A stretch of DNA of 36,521 nucleotides from Pelagophyceae sp. CCMP2097 (Eukaryota > Sar > Pelagophyceae), in assembly GCA_026770575.1 (NCBI GenBank), contig MU657194.1, forward strand, positions 147,849 to 184,369, in the 5' to 3' direction. Shown here in pieces: positions 1 through 11,043 of this stretch. A model generated the notes under the pieces. It was given only the letters and a program-made list of their open reading frames with translations. It did no database searches and was not told the DNA's origin. Made by a program: the position numbers and the translations under genes. How positions within the stretch are numbered: the first letter of the stretch is position 1; each line of letters opens with the position of its first letter.

Positions 1-325
1 CGCGACGCCCGTAAAGTTTTGGTACAGGATGTGCACCGCGACGCCGCGCGTCGAACGCGCCACTCCCGACCTCGGCGGACCCCGCGCGCGCTGAGAAAAT
101 CCCTAGTGATGCATGGAGGCAAATCTGTAAGATTATGCCCCTGCTTAAATAATTCCTCTGGATCGCGATCGTCTCCAGATTGTTTAGCGAGTGTTCCTCA
201 GAATTGTCTTCGCGGTCTCCGACCCGACTCCAGGTGCGCGCGGCCCCGAGTTCCCCCCGCGCTGCCGAATTGCTTCGCCGCGGCCGTGCCTAGTCTAGAC
301 GCCGGAAATCTCGTCCGATTGTAGG
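1..325. other. Upstream region of the SCCPDH-like gene
   Basis: No supported gene. The apparent plus-strand reading frame here starts at a TTG and resembles nothing I know. The stretch around 110-180 is locally richer in A+T than the coding DNA on either side. It presumably holds the promoter and 5' UTR of the gene starting at 326. I see no convincing TATA box. Confidence 0.4.
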
Positions 326-1702
326 ATGGTGGCGCTGCAAAAGTATGATCTGACCATTTATGGCGCCACAGGCTTCACGGGCCGCCTCGCCGCCAAGTAA
401 GAACACCGCGTCTTGCACTCCGCGTCGAGCCTGCATGCACCCGGGGCTGCCCGCGGCGCAGCCATCAATCCACTTTCGAGTCGGCTGCGCGCTCTTGGGA
501 CCCGGGCCTTTGGCCGGTACCACGCCTCGCGCCCCAACCCGGGCCCCACGCCACGCGCCCCCCGGCAGGCTGCGGCTAGGTACGTCTCAACGCAGTACGG
601 TTCATCGATCCGTTGGGCCATCGCCGGCCGGAGCGAGGCCAAGCTGCTGGAGCTGCAGGCGACTTTGGGCGGCGTGCCCGGCGTCGTCGTCGCAGATGGA
701 GACGACGACGCCGCTTTGGCGGCGCTGGTCGGTGGGACGAAGGCCGTGGCGGCGCTGGCGGGGCCGTTTGCGCGCTACGGTAGCAAACTCGTCGGCGCGT
801 GCGTCGCCGGCGGCGTCGGCTACTGCGACATCACCGGGGAAGTCGCCTGGGTCCGCGAAATGGTCGCCAAGCATGACGATGATGCGAAAGTGACGGGCGC
901 CCAAATCGTCCACTTGTGCGGCCACGACTCGGTGCCGTGGGACCTCTCGACTTTAATGCTCGCCAATAAGCTCAAGGAGTCTGGCGAGTCCTTGAGCCGC
1001 GTCGACTTTTACGACAAGCTCGTCGGGGCGCCTTCGGGCGGCACGATTGAGACGATGATGGGCATCATCGCGGACCCCAACTCGGGCCGCGGCACGCACG
1101 CCAAGGCCCTCGGCTTCGACCCTTTGCTGAAGAAGAGCGACGGAGCTTCGGCGTTCGAGACGAAGGACGACTCCATTGGGTCGTTTTCCACCGCGGGCGA
1201 GCACCCGCGCAGCTTGTTCGTCATGGCCAAGGTCAACGGCTGCGCCGTGAAGCGTTCCAACGCGCTCCTCGGCTACGGCACCAAGGTGACGTACAGCGAG
1301 GGCATGCAGCATGCGTCTGCTTTGGGCGCCTTGGCCGCGTTTGCGCAAATGGCGCTCGGACTGCTTTTGCTCGTCTTCCCGCCGACGCGCCTCCTCCTGC
1401 GCAAGTTTGTGCTCCCCGCGCCGGGGCAAGGGCCCTCGGAAGAGAAAATGGCCAAGGGCTTTCTGCACATCACCGGCGTCGCAAAGGGGGACAAGGGCAC
1501 TATCGTAAAATCGTTGATCAAGTTCCACGTCGACGCGGGCTACAAGGACACGGCTCGCATGGTCGTCGAGTCGGCGCTGGCCCTGGCGCTCGAGCCGGAA
1601 CGAATCAAGTCCGGCGGCGGCGTCTTCACCCCGGCGTGCTGCCAGGGTGAAGTCCTCCTCGAGCGCCTCTGCAAGACCGGAAGCGACTTTGCCTACCTCT
1701 AG
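326..1702 (+). CDS. SCCPDH: Saccharopine dehydrogenase-like oxidoreductase (SCCPDH / trans-acting enoyl reductase family)
   Basis: Two exons, 326-396 and 580-1702, intron 397-579 (GTAAGA...CTAG), give 397 aa, normal for the family. The N-terminus carries the Rossmann motif GATGFTG at residues 13-19. The splice joins LAAK to YVSTQYG, as in relatives, followed by WAIAGRSEAKL. Later family-like blocks are GGVGYCDITGE and HLCGHDSVPWDL. A hydrophobic helix at about residues 270-300 fits the membrane or lipid-droplet association known for SCCPDH. Family knowledge: NAD(P)-binding oxidoreductases whose substrate is usually unknown; true lysine-catabolic activity is not implied. The start is the first ATG, and a 24-residue first exon is needed to complete the nucleotide-binding motif. 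The gene converges on the carrier gene with 151 bp between stop codons. Confidence 0.9.
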
Positions 1703-1853
1703 AACTTTTGCCTACCTCCCGAAGACGTCTAGATGACCGAGGAAGCATGGCGGCCCGATCGGGCCGGCATGGGAGACCGGCAACGGAAGAGCGGAGCTTG
1801 ACAGATAATATTTTGCAGAATGGAGCCGCCGGGCATCGGAGCCGCCGGGTTCT

Positions 1854-3000
1854 CTACTTTTTCGCCATGACGGGCTCGAGGAGGTCGTAGATGACGTCGA
1901 CGGACGTGAAGATGATGCCCTGGCCCGGCACGACGCGCGCCTGCGGGGGGGGAGGCGTCGGGGCGAATCTCAAGCCGTCAGCTTTGGAACCGCCTTTGGA
2001 ACCACCTTTGCGAGGCGTCGCCGAGTACTCACGCAGCGCGCGACGGCGCCGTTGAAGAAGGCGAGGGGCCCCTCCTTTGTGGCGATTTGCGTGAAGCAGT
2101 CCAAGGTCGAAGTATAGTTCTTGGCGTCCGTCGACTGCAGCCGCGTCTTGACCACGTCAAACGGCGACGTGCACGCCACGGAGAACAGGCCCGCGCCGAG
2201 GCCCCCGAGGAAGGTCAGGTGCTTCGGCATCTTGCCCTCGGAGCTACCTGAAACGAACAAAGCGTCTGCGGAGGACCGCCGGCGCCCGTCGGAAGGGCCC
2301 GCAAAACGCGCGACGCACCGGTCATAAACTGCTTCCACTGGGCCATGAAGAAAAATCTGGAGCCCTGGTTGCCGCCCTGCTTCATGCACGTCGAGATGAG
2401 GCCGCTGTAGAGGCCGCCGATGCCTTCGGCCTTGATGATGAGCGGAATGCCTTCCATCATGCCTTTGTTCATGTTGATCAGCTTCGTCTTCATCGTCTCC
2501 TGCGGCGTCACCACGATGATCGCCTCGCTCCTGCGAAGCGCAGAGGAATCGAAGGAGGCGCGCGCAAGTTGCGAAAGGAGGCACTCACACGCCGGCACAC
2601 ATGCCCGCGGCAAACGAGCTGGCCATGGACACCTTGCCCGTCTTGCTGTCCTTGAACTGCTGGCGGAAGTACTGGTCGCCGCCGAAGCGGATGCCCGCCT
2701 TTGGCACGGAGAAGATGAGGACCGGCGTGAGGCCCGTGTACAAAGACGCGAAGCCCGTGGACCGGACCGTGTAGACCAGGCCTGAGCCTAGTCCAAGCGC
2801 GTCGTTCGCGGCCGTCGATGGATGCCATCCATGCTGCATCAGTGCGCACCGATGCCCGTGAACGGCGGCGGCGCGCCTCCGGGCACCTTTCGGAACGACT
2901 GCAGCTGAGTCTTCAGGTACTCCATGGGCCAGGTGCAGCAGCACTCAATCGCGCCGGCGAGGCAGCCCGCCACCAGCGTCGTCGAGACGTCTTTCACCAT
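1854..3000 (-). CDS. Mitochondrial carrier, tricarboxylate/citrate carrier type (SLC25A1-like)
   Basis: Five exons: 3000-2850, 2787-2589, 2530-2319, 2247-2033 and 1940-1854. Together they encode 287 aa, the standard carrier length. The three carrier signatures are visible: PMEYLK (25-30), PQETMK (126-131) and PFDVVK (216-221), one per repeat, each on the first helix of its repeat. Phrases such as AGMCAGVSEAIIVVTPQET and YTVRSTGFASLY resemble citrate transport proteins, so exchange of citrate or other tricarboxylates across the inner mitochondrial membrane is likely; another di/tricarboxylate substrate cannot be excluded. Donors are GTGCGC, GTGAGT, GTGCGT and GTGAGT. The start is the first in-frame ATG; the upstream extension begins with TTG. 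Lies tail to tail with the SCCPDH-like gene. Confidence 0.92.
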
Positions 3001-3383
3001 AGCGGCGAGCGGCGCTGACCGCGGCGACTTCAAACGTCGCAATCGGCGCGACTACACAACAGGCGACGGTTCAGAAGAAGCGTCGAATCCCGGCTCATGC
3101 CGCCCCGGTCTGAGATCGAACTGAGGTGCTTAAGGGGTGCAGGCGAGTGACCCAAGCCTCGAGCCCTCGGCGTTTGCTCGACGGCTTCGAAGGGCTACAT
3201 AATGTGCAGGGGCATTATATACACGCCTCTATGGGCGTTTGTCGGGGCGCGGGCTCCGGGGGCGCGACGGTGCGAGTCGGTGGAGCATGGTCTATTGGCG
3301 CGGGCGTCTATTGGCACGGTCTATTGTCGCGGGTGTTGTATGGTCGTGGGCCGCTCTTTCGAGCGTCCGAGGAGCGCTTGAAC
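3001..3383 (-). promoter_or_regulatory. Upstream region of the carrier gene with clustered inverted CCAAT-like boxes
   Basis: No gene is supported here. On the plus strand TCTATTGGC, TCTATTGGC and TCTATTGTC occur at 3291, 3307 and 3320. Read on the minus strand, the direction of the carrier gene, they are CCAATAGA-like boxes about 290-330 bp upstream of its ATG. The cluster is seen in the sequence; a promoter role is inference. The short repeats could also be chance low complexity. Confidence 0.3.
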
Positions 3384-4018
3384 TCAGGCCCCGCGACGGC
3401 CGCGTGAGACGCGCGGCCGGTCGCGGCGTTGCGCGTGCTTGGGCGCTGCCGCCGCAGCGTGCTTGGAGAGGATCCTTTTCTGCGCGCGCGCCGGCCGCTG
3501 CGCTGTTTTCAGCGCGGCCTTTGCTGCGGCGCCCGAGCGCTTGGTTGCTTTTTCTTCCAAGCCCTTTTCGTGCTCGCGCGCCTCGAGCCTTTTCTCAAAG
3601 CCCTCTATGTCGTACAACGACGGGTACGGCAGCTGGCTCAGCATGGAAGGCTTCTCCGTGGCCTGCTGCACGGCGCGCCGCTGCAGCTTGGCCTCGCAGG
3701 CGTAGACTTCCAGGCGCCGCAGCTTGTCCACGTACCTGCGGTCCTCTGGCGAGGGGCGCCACCTCCCGCTTCCTCTCGAGGCATTGCACGGTCCGCCGCT
3801 TCGAAGAGGGCCCTTTGCCATAGTCCGGCGCCGGTCCAGTACGTTTTCCCAACCATGAGGTCCGCCGCTGCGGCAATCCCAGTCGCGGCGAGGCCGTCGA
3901 CGTCAGAATCGGCGAAGCCGTCCGCGCCGCCGCGCAACGACTGCAGCAGGCTGAGGCCGAACGCGCCTACGCGAATCCCTTGAGAGAGCGTCTCCTCCAA
4001 AGGACTCCAAAGGAGCAT
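3384..4018 (-). CDS. Small basic protein of unknown function with C-terminal coiled coil
   Basis: Model: exons 4018-3843 and 3735-3384, intron 3736-3842 (GTACTG...GCAG), 175 aa. The splice joins AADLMVGKT to YVDKLRRLEVYACEAKLQRR in phase 2. The N-terminal half is mildly hydrophobic (SQGIRVGAFGLSLLQSL). The middle contains YPSLYDIEGFEKRLEAREHE, and the tail is Lys/Arg/Ala-rich and predicted helical, suggesting binding to nucleic acid or an acidic partner. I do not recognise the family. An in-frame ATG at 3821 gives an unspliced 145-aa alternative. A TAG acceptor just upstream of the chosen ATG, and a signal-peptide-like ORF start at 4385, raise the possibility of further 5' exons. The C-terminal frame is more secure than the N-terminus. 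Confidence 0.5.
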
Positions 4019-4799
4019 GCTACATCTCAGACGTTTGCTGTGGATGCGAAGCGCGCGGCGGCCGACGCGGCCCGTGTCCCTTGCCCAGCAGGCCCTGGCT
4101 CGCCCCCCGCGGCAAGCACATCTCGCCCTGCGGCCGTGGGCCCCCCGCGGAATCGACAACCCACACCCTGCGGACGTGCCGCTCCACTTCGGCATCGACG
4201 GCGGGCGTCGATTGCCACGCGCGGCTCTTCCGGCCTCGACACGGGTATTCACGGTCGTCGGTCGACTCGAGGTATTTCGTGGCTGGGAAATTTGAACCCA
4301 CGAGCCGAGAATTCCAGAGCGAACTTAGCACTGGCGTCCCGCTCACCGCGGAGAAAAGCCCGACGAAGACCAGCGGCGTCGGCATGGCGCGGAAACGAGG
4401 GCGGGGCCTGGAGGACCTGGTGGAAGGCTTCGAGACGCCCCGATTCTCTCGGTTCAGAGTCGGAACACGATCTAGGAATTCCTATAGGATCAACGGAACT
4501 TTCTCTAACGGCTACTCCCGGGATATTAAATCAAACCCTCACGACTCACTCTCGTTTGTTCGGGCCCGAAGCAGGTTCGGCGAGCTTGCTCAGAGTCCGA
4601 CTCCGAGTCACGATCACCGAAGCGAGTCTTGAAGCGTCCCCGCGAAGCGGAGCGAGGCACCCTCGATGGCCTGGAATGCCACGAGCGTCAAGTGGGCAGT
4701 GCGGTCAAACGATGGAGAGCGCATCGGGGGTCCCCGGACCCTTCAGCCTCACTGCGTCGGAAGAGAGGCGCCCCCAAAGCGAACGAATCTTGCACGCTG
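4019..4799. other. Intergenic region without a supported gene
   Basis: Lies between the 5' end of the small basic protein gene and the 3' end of the LRR gene, both on the minus strand. A 121-codon minus-strand ORF (4020-4385) starts with an ATG and a hydrophobic stretch but then becomes low-complexity Arg/Pro-rich sequence; it may hold an upstream exon. The part at 4470-4560 is AT-richer than its surroundings. No RNA gene, repeat array or mobile element could be identified. Confidence 0.35.
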
Positions 4800-7281
4800 T
4801 TATCTTGGTACCTTGGGCTTCCTAGCCGCGAGGTCGAGGCGACCGTGGAGGGCGCCTTTCACAGAAGCCACGCCTCCGAATTCTTTTGCGACGAAGCGCC
4901 CCACGCGCGACGCCGACAACGTGTCGCGCGCGCCGTGCGGCGCGTCGCGCGCCGCCGCCGCGTGGCGGACCATGGCGCTCTGCGTCGCCGCGAAGGAAAG
5001 TGGGGGCAGGTGCGCCTTGGCCTCGTAGGCCTTTTGGCTGTGCTTGGCGAGCTTTTTCGCCTTGCGGTCCAACTGCGCCGGCATGCGGCCGCGCGCTTCG
5101 CGGTTTGACCGCGCCGTCGCCGCGCGCTGCATGTCGCGCAGCAAAGAATCCGTCGGGCCGCCCGGGCCTTCGCCGGCGGACTTCCGCAGGTGCAGCAAGT
5201 TCCTTCCGGAGTCGGCCTGTGCTGTGCAGAGGCGGATGGGCCTTGAGACACCGCCTCTTTTTGAGAAGGAAGAGGACGCGCGCATCTGGCGCAGCAGTTC
5301 GAGTCGGGATTTGTCGCGCCTGAATTCGGCGCCAGGGTTGGCCGAGACGTTGATGTGCACCACCGCGCCGCATTCCGACGACTCTGCGAGCGCAAAGCAG
5401 CCTTCTTTGCCAATCGCGTTCATCGAGAGGTCGAGCGACGTCGCCGTGTGCGTCGCGTGCGGCAGTAAATCTGAAATGGCCAGCGCGGCAACGTCTGTGG
5501 CTCTATTTTGCCGCAGAGAGAGGACGCGCATCCGAGACAGCGGCGCGAGGAAGGCTGTGGCGAGCGCGGAGACGCCGGCGTCGCCGATGCCGTTGGAATC
5601 CAAGGCGAGGAAGACGATCCGGCTGCCGGTTTCGATGGCCTGCGCGATTGAAAGCGCGCCGGCGTTTTTTGCGCGTTGGCCGGAGAGGTCCAACTCTGTT
5701 AAATTGCATTTGGGGAGTTGGGCCGCCAGAGCCTCGATGCCGCGCGACGTGATTGCGCCGCAAAATTCGCACCCGAGCGGCCGCCGGCCCCACGTCTTCG
5801 CCTCAAAGGCCGAAACGGAAAACGCGCCGGACGCCGAGTCCGAGTCTGAGGCGTCACTCTCGGCGCTGCTTACGTCTCCGTCGTCTCCGCCGCCGTCGCG
5901 CAGCGTCAAGATGTCGGCGCCGCGTAGAGTCAACATGTCGCCGCGGCTCGATGGGGCCGCGCGCGCCGCCGCGAGCAACGTCGTCGCCGCAGCGGCGTCG
6001 CCCTCGAGGCGAACAGTCGCCCGAGCAGGCGCCGCGTCGCGCGCCACGAGCGTTTTCGGAGCGCCCTCGAGGGCCGCGGGCGGGACGTATTCGACGACCA
6101 TGGACCCGGCGCGGCCGAGGCGCTCCTTTAACGAGAGCTTGTTCGCGATGCCGCCTAGGACCGCCGTTCTTGCGAAATGTTTCCATGCCAAGTGACCCAC
6201 CGCGCTTATAGGCTTTGTCGAGTTCGTCGCGGCGGTGCGTGCGAACGTGGCCAACGAGATGGTTCCGGTGGTGCTTTTGGGCTGAGAGATTCAAGCATTG
6301 GAGCGTCGTGCACTTCTGGAGCGTCTCGGCGGCAGCAACCGCCGTCTCATCACCGAGGGCGTTGCCTCCCAGGCAGAGGGCCTGCAAGGCCGGGTGTAAT
6401 GCGGCGGCGTGGGCGAGGCGAACACCGCCGACGTCAGTGATGAAATTTCCCACAGCCACAAGTTGCTCCAACCGAGAGTTAAACCCCAGCGCGTCTGCGA
6501 GAGCGGCGGCCCAGTCGTCGTCGATGCCCTCGTTGCACAACGTGACGCGCGCGAGGACGGCGTCGTCGCGCGCGAGGCGAGCCATGGCGTGCAAGCGACC
6601 CTTGAAGACGTTCGCCTGCGAAGTCGACTCGCGCGCGTCTTTGGACACCATCGGCATCGCCTTGGGCCCGCGCCGCGCGACCTGCGAGAGCAGTGGCAGC
6701 GACGCGACGTCCGGGTGCTCGGCGCGCTCGAAGATGTCCGGAGCCTTGCCGCCTCGTACGATCGTACGATCGGCGCCCGGTACGATCAGCGCCGCCGCCG
6801 CGTCCATGGCGTCGTCCACCACGTCGCACATCGCCAGCGCCCGCGCGCCGGCGGCCAGGACGACGTCCTCGCTGTGCCTCCGCCGGGCCTCGCGCGATTC
6901 ATCGTCGTGGCGTCGGATGACGGCGAGCGAGGCTCGGACGTATTGATCGATGTAAGACTGAGTCAGCTGCGGCAACACAGATGCGTCTAGCCCAATGCCC
7001 GCGCCGCGCGGCAGCGCGCCCGGCGGCCGCAGCTTGGGCTGCGACGCCGCGCGCGCCCGAGCGCGCCGGCGCAGCGCCGCGCGCGCGCGCGAGAAGCCCA
7101 CGTCCAGCACCGGCGTCGTCGGCCGCCGTACAACAACGGCCGGCGGCGCGGGCCGAGGGCCCTGCTCCGTGCGCGGCCGCGGCGGCAGGCGTCGCTCCGC
7201 CGTACTCGGCCGGAACTCGTCCGGCGTGCGCGCCCGCGGCGCCTGCCGCGGCGGGCTGGAAGAGTCGTCCATCGGCAACAT
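4800..7281 (-). CDS. Leucine-rich-repeat protein (ribonuclease-inhibitor type repeats)
   Basis: Two exons, 7281-6201 and 6154-4800, with a 46-nt intron (GTGGGT...CTAG), encode 811 aa. The splice fuses LDKAYKRG to GIANKLSLKERLG in phase 1. Two LRR blocks are visible, at about residues 240-330 (VTLCNEGIDDDWAAALADAL, LCLGGNALGDET) and 505-625 (LTELDLSGQRAKNAGALSIA, ALDSNGIGDAGVSAL, LDLSMNAIGKEGCFAL). Between them lies an acidic Ser/Asp stretch; the C-terminus is basic and probably helical. There is no signal peptide or membrane segment. The repeats suggest a cytosolic interaction scaffold; the partner is unknown. The start is the first of two close ATGs (7281, 7272); codons before it contain no ATG. 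The N-terminal 90 residues are Arg/Pro-rich and probably disordered. Confidence 0.8.
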
Positions 7282-7472
7282 CCGTGGCTGCCGACTCTCG
7301 ACGCGACGCCGGCGAGCGACCCGCGACCCTCGAGGGGCGCCCCGGGCACGGCCCGCGCGAACTTGAGTAAAAGCTTCGCCAAAGCACAGCGCTTTTTGGG
7401 ACCTCGGGTTCCGCACGCCCCACGTCGGACGATGGCGAGGCCAGCCACGTTAATATGGCTCCGTCCGCGCCG

Positions 7473-8102
7473 CTACTGGCAGTAGCCCGAGGCCTGGTTG
7501 CGGCCCTCGAATCGCCGGAGCGACCGGCACTTGGAGCACGTGAGGCATTCCTAGTCGGGCCACCATCATCGACACGCAAGGCAGAAGGAGGCGACAGCAC
7601 GGACCTTGAAGTTGATGTAGTTGCAGCGCTGGCAGGGCCAGGTGCCCTTTTCGTCGATCTTGTCTTGCTCGTCTGCGGTCGGGAGCACCTTGCCCGTGGC
7701 GTGGAACGTCCCAACGGGCGGCTTCTCCGCCTCTTCACGCGCCAGTCTTTCAAAAAACGACTCCTTCTTCTGCCTCTTCGGCGCAACCGCCGGCTCGGCG
7801 TTCTGCGGCGGCGGGGGCGGAGGAGGAGGCGGCGGCGGCGGGGGCGGCGGCGCCATCGCTGCGGCGGGCGCCATGCGCCCGAGGTAGACGTCGTCTTCAG
7901 AGTCGTCGGGTTCGTCGGCGGCGCGCTTCTTCGACGACTTCTTCGCCTCTTTCTTGGAAGCCTTCTTCGCCGCCTTTTTCTCCTTTTTCAGAGCTTTTCT
8001 CGCCGCCTTTTTTTCCTTGTCCGCTTCCTTGTCCGCCGGCGCTCGGCCGCGGCCGGCGTCGTCGTCGCTCCCGCTCTCGCTCGAAGAGTCGTGGCGCGCC
8101 AT
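7473..8102 (-). CDS. Small Lys-rich protein with C-terminal RanBP2-type zinc finger
   Basis: Exons 8102-7605 and 7550-7473, 54-nt intron (GTCCGT...CTAG), 191 aa. The splice completes a textbook RanBP2 finger W-x-C-x2-C-x3-N-x6-C-x2-C: W155, C157, C160, N164, C171 and C174. Without splicing the frame runs into a stop just after a shorter imperfect finger, so the perfect fit supports the intron. Before the finger come an acidic Ser-rich start, a Lys-rich helix (residues 25-60) and 15 consecutive prolines (85-99). RanBP2 fingers of this type usually bind single-stranded RNA or ubiquitin, so a nuclear RNA-related role is plausible but unproven. It shares a 428-bp divergent upstream region with the PP2A subunit gene. 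Confidence 0.85.
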
Positions 8103-8530
8103 GGTGGGGACGCGGGCCCGCGGGCGGGGCGCGGCCTACGGCGACGACAGTGCGGGCGCGGGAGCCTCGTGCGGGCGCGGGAGCCTCGGAGGACCGAAGA
8201 GGCCGGCACAGCCCGTCGTCCGCTCGCTGCCTCGAGAGCAGCAGTGTGGAGGCGCACCTGGCGGCGCGCAGCGTCCGCGCGAGGGCTATTCGGGCGCGCA
8301 GTCGTGTGCGCTGCGCGGGATGGGCAAAAATGGCCCGGCTCGCCAAATCGACACCGATTATTTCAAAAGCAAATCCCCAAAACCGTGCAAAAAGCCAAAA
8401 AGAAGGCGAGGCCTTCAAACGGGAACGCGTCGCGTGGCCGACCCCGCCAGGTCGTCCGGCGGCTGCGGGGCGGCTCGCAGCCCGCGGCCTCAGCCGCCCA
8501 CCGGGGTTGGTTCCGCCGTTGAACGGAGTC
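8103..8530. promoter_or_regulatory. Divergent intergenic region between the zinc-finger and PP2A B'' genes
   Basis: The two genes start at 8102 (-) and 8531 (+), so this 428-bp stretch must hold both promoters. The part at about 8335-8410 is A-rich compared with its surroundings. No TATA box is evident. The plus-strand frame is open through it, but the sequence is Arg/Pro-rich and unlike the PP2A family, so I start that protein at 8531. Confidence 0.4.
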
Positions 8531-10705
8531 ATGGAGCGCCTGGACGTGGCCCTCTCGCGGAGCATGCTCGAAGGCCTCTTCGAGACGTGGCTCTCGCGCG
8601 AGGAGACGCAGGGACAGTTCGACGACTGGATCGCCCTCGCAGAGTCCCCCCAAAACGGCGTCGGAGATTTCGCCGCCTCAGAGAAACCCGCGTGCACACT
8701 GGCCGCGCCGATCCGTGCCTGGGACGACGGCGGCGGGCCCGCATCTCGCGGCCGCACGACGCGCGCGCCGTAGGAAGGGACAGCTCGAGGCGCCCGACGA
8801 GGCGAAGCGGCTCCGCGAGCTGCACTCTTTGCACTCGCCGCGGCGCGCGGCCGCGACGGCCGCGTCGGCGGCGCCGGCCGTCCCGCCGCCGCCGGGCAGG
8901 CCGCCGGCGCCGGCTTCGCCGCAGGCGAGCAGCGGGCCGAAGCCGAAACCCAAGCCGCCGCACACGAAGCTCGCCGAAGCGGCCAAGGCGCTGGTGCGTC
9001 CCCTTTCTCCAAAAGGGCTCGCCGTCATGCGGCCGCGTCGTACTCGAGGGCGTAGGCCCCACTGCGTTCGCTGGCGGACGACTTGGAGTCTGGTTCGGTG
9101 GCGGCGGAGCAGCAGCTTCGCGAGGCATGGGCCAAAATCGCGAATTCGGGCTCCGAGGCCGCGGGCCTACCAAAAGCGCACTTCGGCTTGATCGCCGAGC
9201 TCTGCCACCTGCCCAAGCTGCTCGGGCCGACGCTGTTTGCAAAGGTGCACGCTTTGGAGGCCAAGGCCGCGAAGGACAAGGAGAACGCCGCATCGCCAAA
9301 GGCCCCAACCGTCTCCCTCGGCGCCTTCCTCGACTATTTCCGCAAAGAGCTGCGGCGCGCCGGGCCGAAGCAGCGTTTGTTTACGGTGCTCGCGCGTAAA
9401 GGCGCCGACTCGATCGTCAAGGAGGACTGGGTCCCGTTGCTCGAAACCTTGGTCAACGAGCACGCGGGCCTGCAGTTCCTGCAGGACCACGCCGAGTTCC
9501 AGCAAAAGTACGCCATGACGTGCGTGGCTCGCCTTTACTACCGCGTCAACCTTTCCAGGACGGGCCGCATCTCGCGGCGCGAGCTCGCCTGCGCCGAGCC
9601 CTGCGTGCTGGCGGCGCTGCAGAGGTTGGACGCGGACGACGACGTGAACCGCGAGCTGGCCTACTTTTCCTACGAGCACTTTTACGTGTTGTATTGCCGG
9701 TTCTGGGAATTGGACGCTGATAGAGACGCACTCGTCACCCGAGACGATTTGCTCAAGTACGGCGGCCACCGCCTCTCAAGGGCCATCGTGGACCGCATCT
9801 TCGACGCCGCCCCGAGGCCCTATGGAGACGGCGACTGCGGTGGCATGCGCCGGCGCGCCGCGGAGCAGCGGCTGCGGCGCGAGGCGGCCGACGACCCCGG
9901 CGCGAAGAAGGGCGGGGCGCGGCGGCGGGCGCCCGTGTCGCCGGACAGCGTCGAGGACCGGCCCGCCGGCGAGGAGGAGGGGTCTGCTTTTGGTGACTAC
10001 TCTGATGATGATTCGATGGACGACGACGACGACGGCGGCGGGTCCGACGCGACGGACGAGGCGGCGGGCTCCGCGCGCGGGCGCGTCTCCAATAGCGCCG
10101 GCCGCGACCGCGCTCGAAAGAAGCCGCGGCGGCACCGGCGCGAGCACGATTCGCTCTCCTACGCGGACTTTGTGTATTTTATGCTGAGTGAGGAAGACAA
10201 GGGCAACGAGGCGGCGATGCGGTACTGGTTCGCCTGCTGTGACTTGGATGGCGACGGGACCATCGACGGCGGCGACGCGCGGCACTTTTACCGGGTGCAG
10301 GCGCAGCGCATGCAGGGGCTCGGGCACGAGGCGGTGCCCTTTGACGACGTCATCTGTCAAATGTCCGACATGCTCCACCCAAAGTCCCTCGCCTCGCGCG
10401 CCGACGGCGCCCCGATGCCGCTCAAGCTCACGCTGGCGGACGTCCTCCGGCCCTGCAAGCTGCGGAGTGCGGGGTCGTTCTTCGACGCGCTGTTCTCTCT
10501 AGACAAGTTTGTCGATTTCGAGCAGCGCGACCCGTTCATGGAGCGGCTGAAGCGCGACGACGCGCATGCCTCGGACTGGGACCGGTTCGCCGCGAGCGAG
10601 TACGCTCGACTGGCGACGGAAGACGACGCCAACACTTCTGTGGACGGAGACTACGAATCTGTCCACCAAGAAGACCGCGGCCGCGCCGCAGAGGCGCCGT
10701 TCTGA
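8531..10705 (+). CDS. Protein phosphatase 2A regulatory subunit B'' (PPP2R3 / PR72-TON2 type)
   Basis: Exons 8531-8691, 8774-8993 and 9056-10705, about 676 aa. Introns are GTGCAC...GTAG and GTGCGT...GTAG; the first donor is the least certain, alternatives being at 8644 and 8660. Family hallmarks are LQFLQDHAEFQQKY, CVARLYYRVNLSRTGRISRR, FSYEHFYVLYCRFWELDADR and ADFVYFMLSEEDKGN. Two EF-hands are visible, DADRDALVTRDDL and DLDGDGTIDGGD, the calcium sites expected in B'' subunits. They target the PP2A catalytic and scaffold subunits to substrates, often at centrosomes or basal bodies. A Pro/Ala-rich linker follows the N-terminus. Unusually, about 110 residues of basic then very acidic low-complexity sequence (nt 9840-10140) are inserted between the EF-hands. 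Confidence 0.92.
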
Positions 10706-11043
10706 CACGGCCGCCGCAAAGGCCCCGCCGCAGCGCGTCCCCGACTCGACGCGCCCGGAGGGGCCCGCGGCTGGAAATCAAAACACCGAGAAGACTGCCA
10801 GACGCTCCACACGCCGAATAACATACACCACGCATCGCTCGAACCACCGCAGAAAGGCCTGCGGGTCCTCGAGGAGTCTGGGTCGGACCTTCGTCGGGCG
10901 GCGCGATGCGCGGCGGCCCAAGGGAACAAGGCTGAGTCGATACGTTCGCGAGAGGAGCATGGCGGGGTTCGCGCGCCGGCTTCATTCTCGAGCGGTGCCC
11001 GCGACGTGGTGCCGACGCCGGTGCGCTCGAGATGCCGGTTTTT
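10706..11043. other. Convergent intergenic region, no supported gene
   Basis: Separates the PP2A subunit stop from the end of the kelch pseudogene. A 60-codon minus-strand ORF (10778-10960) starts with ATG but has no recognisable features. I see no further kelch blades, RNA gene or repeat. Confidence 0.35.

Noticed and set aside
3080..3110. tRNA-like TCGAATCCC word
   Set aside because: No pairing T-arm, acceptor stem or anticodon arm around it.
4020..4385. 121-aa minus-strand ORF with a signal-like start
   Set aside because: After about 35 residues it becomes low complexity. A donor (GTGAGC) after the leader could join it to the next gene, but the intron would be over 400 nt, far longer than any other here.
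7800..7860. GGC/GGA-rich low-complexity repeat
   Set aside because: It is simply the coding sequence of the 15-proline tract in the zinc-finger protein.
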